64,000 bases of DNA from Zoogloea sp041914405 (GTDB lineage: Bacteria; Pseudomonadota; Gammaproteobacteria; Burkholderiales; Rhodocyclaceae): NCBI RefSeq assembly GCF_041914405.1, contig NZ_JAYSDK010000026.1:1-64000 (forward strand), given 5' to 3'. A program made the position numbers and the translations under genes. Shown in pieces: positions 60,149 to 64,000 of this stretch (the first letter of the stretch is position 1; each line of letters starts with the position of its first letter). The notes beneath the pieces are model-generated. The model was not told the origin of the DNA, made no database searches, and saw nothing but the letters and a program-made list of their open reading frames with translations.

Positions 60149-63010
60149 TCAGAGCTTGCCGCTGAACACGATGCCGTACCAGCGCGGGTAGGGGTAGGGC
60201 GTGTAGCTGGCCCAGCCCTGCTCGTGGGCGGTGTCGTTGAAGGCGTTCTTGGCGATGAAGGTCACGTCGTAGTTGCCCCTGACGTGGCCGAGGCCGATGG
60301 CCAGGTCAGTGGTGGCATGGTCGGGCACCCACGCGTAGTTGGAGATCAGCTCGTCGGTGTTGGCCTTGCCGGTGTAGGCGGTGGTGAAGCTGGCGTGGAA
60401 GACCTTGTCGCCGAGCACCGGGCGGCGGTATTCGCCGCTCAGGTTGGCCTGCCAGAAGGGGGCTTCGCCTAGCCGTGAGCCGCTGCGGTCGATGAAGGGG
60501 TTGGACAGGTAGGCCAGTTCGGACGGCTTACCGGCGTTCTTGAAGTCCTTGTAGCGGGCGTCGTTGTAGGACGCGGCCAGGCGGAAGCTGGTGAAGGGGA
60601 TGCCGTTGTAGGTCGCGTCCACTTCGACGCCCGAAACCTGCACCTTGTTCACATTGCCCTGCACGCTGGCATAGGCGGTGGGGTTGGCGATGCCGTTCTT
60701 GATGTTGTCCTGGGTGGCAAAGTCATCCACCGCGACGACCGTCTGCTGGTAATCCTTGATGTCCATCAGGAAGACGTCGGCATTGAGGGTGAGGGTCTTG
60801 TTGAGCAGGAAGCTCTTGACCCCCAGTTCGTAGGCGTTGGTCTTTTCAGGTTTGACGGTGGTCGGGATGCCATTGACCACCAGTGCCGAACCGGACTTCT
60901 CGCCGTATTGCCAGCTCGCGTAGGCGGTGATGTCGTCGTTGATCTTGTACTTGGGGCTCAGTACCGCGGAATGGATCTGGTCCTTGTAGTCGCTGCGCAC
61001 GTTGTTCACCAGAGTGGCGATCTGCGAGGCGCGGATCGCCTTGGCGGCGGCCACCTGGGCCTTCTGGGCGACGCTCAGCTCGGCGTAGCTGGCGACGCCG
61101 AAGTACTTTTGGGCAACGGCGTTGGCCTGGGCCAGCTGGGCTGCGCTGTTGGTGCCGGTCAGGTTGCCGGCGGTTCCGTTGGCGACGCTGGCCGTGGTGT
61201 AGGCCACGGAGCTGAAGCCGCCGAGGGACTGGGTGTTGCCGGCGCCGTCGATGCGGACGGAGACCGGGTTCAGCGCGGTGCCGTAGCCGAAGTTGTTGAG
61301 GGCGTTGAACTGGGTCGTGGAACGCGCTTCGGTACCGATGCGCAGGCCGGCGGTGACGGTCAGTTGGTCGGTCAGGTGGATGTTGGCCTGGCCGTAGATG
61401 GCCTTGCTGAAGGTCTTGATGTACTGCTCGCCCCACTTGTAGAGGCCGCTCAGTGAGTCGGTGGCCAGTGAGCGACCCGCGCCGACGTTGGTACCGGCGT
61501 TGGTGATGAGGGTGCCGTACTGGGCGTTGTTGGCGAACCAGGCGCCGGCATCGGCACCGTAGCCGGAGCGGGATTCGACCTCGTCCTCGGTGCGCAGCAG
61601 GAAGATGCCGGTCTGGTAGTCGATGAGCTTGTTCGGCTTGCCGGTCAGGCGGAATTCCTGGCTGGCCTGGTTGTAGAACACGCTGCCGCCGCCGAGCTTG
61701 CTGATGTCGAAGGGCGTGCCTTCGTCATTGCGGGCCTGGAAGGTGTATTGGCGGTAGCCGGTGATCGACGTAAGCGTGTGGGTGTCGTTGAGGTTGTAAT
61801 TGAGCTCGGCAACGGCGCCGCTGCTGGACGCGGTCTGGCCTTGGGTCTCGTTCTGGTAGACCTTGCCTTCGCGGGTGATGCTGTTGATGAAGGTGTTGTA
61901 GTCGAAACTGCGGCCGGCGAACCAGCTGCGGTTCAGGCGTGTGCGGTTGCCGGTGCCGCTGGGATCCACCAGCGTGCCGTTGGCGTAGTTGAGCGGCGTG
62001 TCCACGAAGTTGGTCAGGCCGTTCTGCAGCTGCGGCGCGCGCGGCTGGATGTCCAGGCTCAGCTTGGCGTTGAAGTCCGCCGACGGGGTCAGCAGGAACT
62101 GCGTGCGGGCGCTGACCCGGTTGCGGTTGTACATCGTGTCGAGCTGCTTGTTCGAGTCTTCGGCGACGGTGTAATAGCCGCGCTGGTTGTCCACTACGAA
62201 GGAACCTCGCCAGGCCAGCAGGTCGTCGACGATGGGGCCGCCAAGGGCGCCCTTCAGCAGCACGGTTTCACGCTGGCCGTAGGTGATTTCCAGGTCCGAG
62301 CTGGGTGTGAAGGACGGAGCCTTGCTCGTAATGGTGAGCGCACCGGCGCTGGCGCCCTTGCCCTGCAGCGTGCCTTGCGGGCCGCGCGCCACTTCCACCG
62401 ACTGGATGTCGTAGAAGTCGAAGTTGCCGAGCTGGGAAAGGCCGTAGGGCACGCCGTCCACGATGATGCCGACGCTCGGGTCCTGGGTTTCGGTAAAGCC
62501 GCGCCGACCCAGGCCACGGATCGACAGGGACGAGCCGCGGGTGTTGTTCTGGTTGAAGGTGATGTTGCCGAGGCGCTTGGTGATGGCTTCGAAATCGGAG
62601 GCCTGTTCGCGCGCAAGTTCTCCACCGGAAACCACGGAAACCGACACGGGCACGTCGTGGAGCTTTTCCAGCTGGCGGCGGCTACGGATCACCACCGAAT
62701 CCAGGGATTGGGGCTTCACCGCCGCCACGGCTTCCTCCGGCGTGGGGGGGCTGGCCACCACAGGTGCTGCGGCAGGCGCCACGGCGGCGGGGGTGCCGCG
62801 TGATTTCTCGAGCTCACGCTTGAGTTGCTGGATTTCCGCATTGGCCCGGTTCAGTTCGCCCTGCAGTTCGGTGGCTGTCTTCTCGCCTGCGGCGTGCACC
62901 GGAGCAGAAGAAATCGCCAGGCCGGCAATCAACAGGGCCGCAATCGGTTTGCGCCGGAATGCGGACGGAAATAGCGAGGAGTCATGTGTTCGGTGGGAAC
63001 GATCGGTCAT
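60149..63010 (-). CDS. TonB-dependent outer membrane receptor 2 (paralog of receptor 1)
   Basis: This 953-residue receptor is a tandem paralog of receptor 1. The two share the signal peptide plus coiled-coil N-terminus (here about 45-70, ATELQGELNRANAEIQQLK), TonB-box-like LDSVVIRSR and plug motifs (PVSVSVVSGGEL, SLSIRGLG, IIVDGVPYG, VEVARGPQGTLQGKGASAGALTI). The barrel end FSGKL is also shared. The start at 63010 lies after GAAAGCCATC with no strong ribosome site. Both receptors may serve related compounds, and duplication with divergence is likely. Confidence 0.9.
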   Translation of the reverse strand: MTDRSHRTHDSSLFPSAFRRKPIAALLIAGLAISSAPVHAAGEKTATELQGELNRANAEIQQLKRELEKSRGTPAAVAPAAAPVVASPPTPEEAVAAVKPQSLDSVVIRSRRQLEKLHDVPVSVSVVSGGELAREQASDFEAITKRLGNITFNQNNTRGSSLSIRGLGRRGFTETQDPSVGIIVDGVPYGLSQLGNFDFYDIQSVEVARGPQGTLQGKGASAGALTITSKAPSFTPSSDLEITYGQRETVLLKGALGGPIVDDLLAWRGSFVVDNQRGYYTVAEDSNKQLDTMYNRNRVSARTQFLLTPSADFNAKLSLDIQPRAPQLQNGLTNFVDTPLNYANGTLVDPSGTGNRTRLNRSWFAGRSFDYNTFINSITREGKVYQNETQGQTASSSGAVAELNYNLNDTHTLTSITGYRQYTFQARNDEGTPFDISKLGGGSVFYNQASQEFRLTGKPNKLIDYQTGIFLLRTEDEVESRSGYGADAGAWFANNAQYGTLITNAGTNVGAGRSLATDSLSGLYKWGEQYIKTFSKAIYGQANIHLTDQLTVTAGLRIGTEARSTTQFNALNNFGYGTALNPVSVRIDGAGNTQSLGGFSSVAYTTASVANGTAGNLTGTNSAAQLAQANAVAQKYFGVASYAELSVAQKAQVAAAKAIRASQIATLVNNVRSDYKDQIHSAVLSPKYKINDDITAYASWQYGEKSGSALVVNGIPTTVKPEKTNAYELGVKSFLLNKTLTLNADVFLMDIKDYQQTVVAVDDFATQDNIKNGIANPTAYASVQGNVNKVQVSGVEVDATYNGIPFTSFRLAASYNDARYKDFKNAGKPSELAYLSNPFIDRSGSRLGEAPFWQANLSGEYRRPVLGDKVFHASFTTAYTGKANTDELISNYAWVPDHATTDLAIGLGHVRGNYDVTFIAKNAFNDTAHEQGWASYTPYPYPRWYGIVFSGKL

Positions 63011-63677
63011 GATGGCTTTCGTCTTCTAATCAGATGTGAATTGACAAGATGCATTCAGCAACCGCTGTGCCAATTGAACTCTTTGTTTGAATGTGCGTCC
63101 TTTTGGAAAAATCCTGCAATCCTTGTGGTTGTTTTAATGAGAAAAATACAAGCCGATATGCGTATCCATAAATGCTATCTGGCATATAAGAAAAAGATAT
63201 GCTGTTGGGCTTAATGCATTTCTGAATTTTTTGATGTGATTATTTGAGCAGTCAATGTCCGGATATTGAGCCACGGTTCGTATCGGCCATTTTCCATTCG
63301 GATTAAATTTTTCTGCAGGGGGTTGTACGGTGGGGTGCGCGTTGGGCAGCAGCGAGCCTGCGGAGCGTGTTGCTGCTTCAACATTGCCTGCAGAAGGGCC
63401 TTTTGCGGATGCGCTGCGCTGCAATTTTTAATATTTATAAAATCCTTCTTAAACATGATCTTGCAAGCGTGTGCGACGCGTTCGCGGGGTGTGTGGGGTA
63501 TTGGCATGTTTGATGCGACTGAAATGGTCGTTGCGTGCGGGGAGTTCCTGCGAGTCTTGCGTGCTTGTCTGGAACTCCGTGGCGCTTTGTCTATTTCCAG
63601 GAATTGTGTCGGGTCATGGCTCGCTTGCCGATTCGACGCCATTCAGTCGTTCTTAAATGGCCTTTGGGGGTTGCTTG
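63011..63677. other. Long AT-rich intergenic region
   Basis: No gene is supported in these 667 bases. Open frames on both strands lack ribosome sites and homology. A partial copy of the sulfur-regulon motif is on the plus strand: ATAAG (63186-63190), 14 bases, TTGGGC (63205-63210). The minus strand also shows the ATAT...TTTTTCTTAT element found near site f. A TATAAAAT run near 63435 could be a promoter for the next gene. Confidence 0.4.
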
Positions 63678-64000
63678 ATGTTAAAAAGAAAAGGGATCTA
63701 TATCGCGGTTGCCTTGGCGGTCAGTGCATCTGCCATTCACGCGGAAGGGGACGAAAAAGCCGCAGCGGCGCCTGCAACGGTAGCTGCCAAGGCTGTGCCG
63801 AATGGCTGGGCCTATCAACCGGTGAAGCAGCAGCAGCCGCCCTCGGTCAAGCAGCAGAAATGGGTGCGCACGCCGATCGATGCGTTCGTGCTGGCCCGTC
63901 TTGAGGAAAACGGTATCAAGCCGTCGGCCGAGGCCGACCGTTCCACCTTCATCCGTCGTGCGACGCTCGATGCCTGGGGCCTGCTGCCCACCCCGGAAGA
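63678..64000 (+). CDS. DUF1549-type exported protein (5' part only)
   Basis: The first 107 residues are visible. After a signal peptide (MLKRKGIYIAVALAVSASAIHA) comes a linker, then WAYQPVKQQQPPSVKQQKWVRTPIDAFVLARLEENGIKPSAEADRSTFIRRATLDAWGLLPTPEE. This is the start of the DUF1549 domain, best known from Planctomycetes where it precedes DUF1553 and is often next to DUF1501 and sulfatase genes. The ATG at 63678 follows GGGGG at a poor spacing. The gene runs off the window. Confidence 0.75.
   Translation, partial: MLKRKGIYIAVALAVSASAIHAEGDEKAAAAPATVAAKAVPNGWAYQPVKQQQPPSVKQQKWVRTPIDAFVLARLEENGIKPSAEADRSTFIRRATLDAWGLLPTPE

Noticed and set aside
63211..63642. A 143-codon minus-strand frame in the gap before the DUF1549 gene
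   Set aside because: No ribosome site, signal, domain or coding-like composition. The region is AT-rich and looks intergenic.

Overview
The window is about 64 kb of GC-rich bacterial chromosome with uninterrupted gene order and short intergenic gaps. The PilT/PilU and minor-pilin loci, the yggS-proC-yggT block, IspB, malate synthase A and the split YeeE/YedE pair suggest a betaproteobacterium, most likely Rhodocyclales. That placement is inferred from gene content and codon style, not from a marker phylogeny. No CRISPR array, IS element or prophage was seen. Three tRNA genes (Thr-CGU, His-GUG, Pro-CGG) are present.

Layout. 1-4.4 kb: pilU (cut by the window edge) and pilT, divergent from yggS-proC-yggT-DUF167. 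4.4-7.8 kb: malate synthase and a type II haloacid dehalogenase, divergent from a LysR regulator. 7.8-16.1 kb: a TonB-like protein, then the type IV minor-pilin operon pilE-fimT-pilV-pilW-pilX-pilY1, preceded by two AlgR-like boxes. 16.1-27.4 kb: tRNAs, rhlE, rlmM, tas, a c-di-GMP pair (HD-GYP plus EAL), a lipoprotein, an orphan UgpB-like binding protein with a GDPD phosphodiesterase, ispB and tRNA-Pro. 27.8-31.7 kb: a single-module NRPS with the architecture of epsilon-poly-L-lysine synthetase (Pls). 32-48.8 kb: a sulfur-assimilation region with metY-metX, a sulfate-binding protein, cysK-cysE-xre-fadL-yeeE-yeeE, an AraC regulator and a sulfonate-type ABC operon with AhpD-like and acyl-CoA-dehydrogenase-like enzymes. 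48.9-57 kb: an inverted repeat, an EAL protein, a flhA remnant, a thioredoxin/ScsB/secreted-protein set and a PepSY protein. 57-63 kb: two tandem TonB-dependent receptors. The window ends inside a DUF1549-type gene.

The most useful new observation is a promoter architecture repeated at six places between 31.8 and 60 kb: an ATAAG-like half-site, 14 nt, TTGGTT, then about 21 nt to a -10-like TAGACT. The spacing is fixed at all six. It precedes metY, the sulfate-binding protein, cysK, the AraC regulator, the EAL protein and a TonB receptor. This looks like one regulon, probably controlled by a CysB-family regulator encoded elsewhere, joining sulfur assimilation, an outer-membrane receptor and a cyclic-di-GMP-type protein. 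The second candidate novelty is the Pls-like synthetase, whose product cannot be read from sequence alone.
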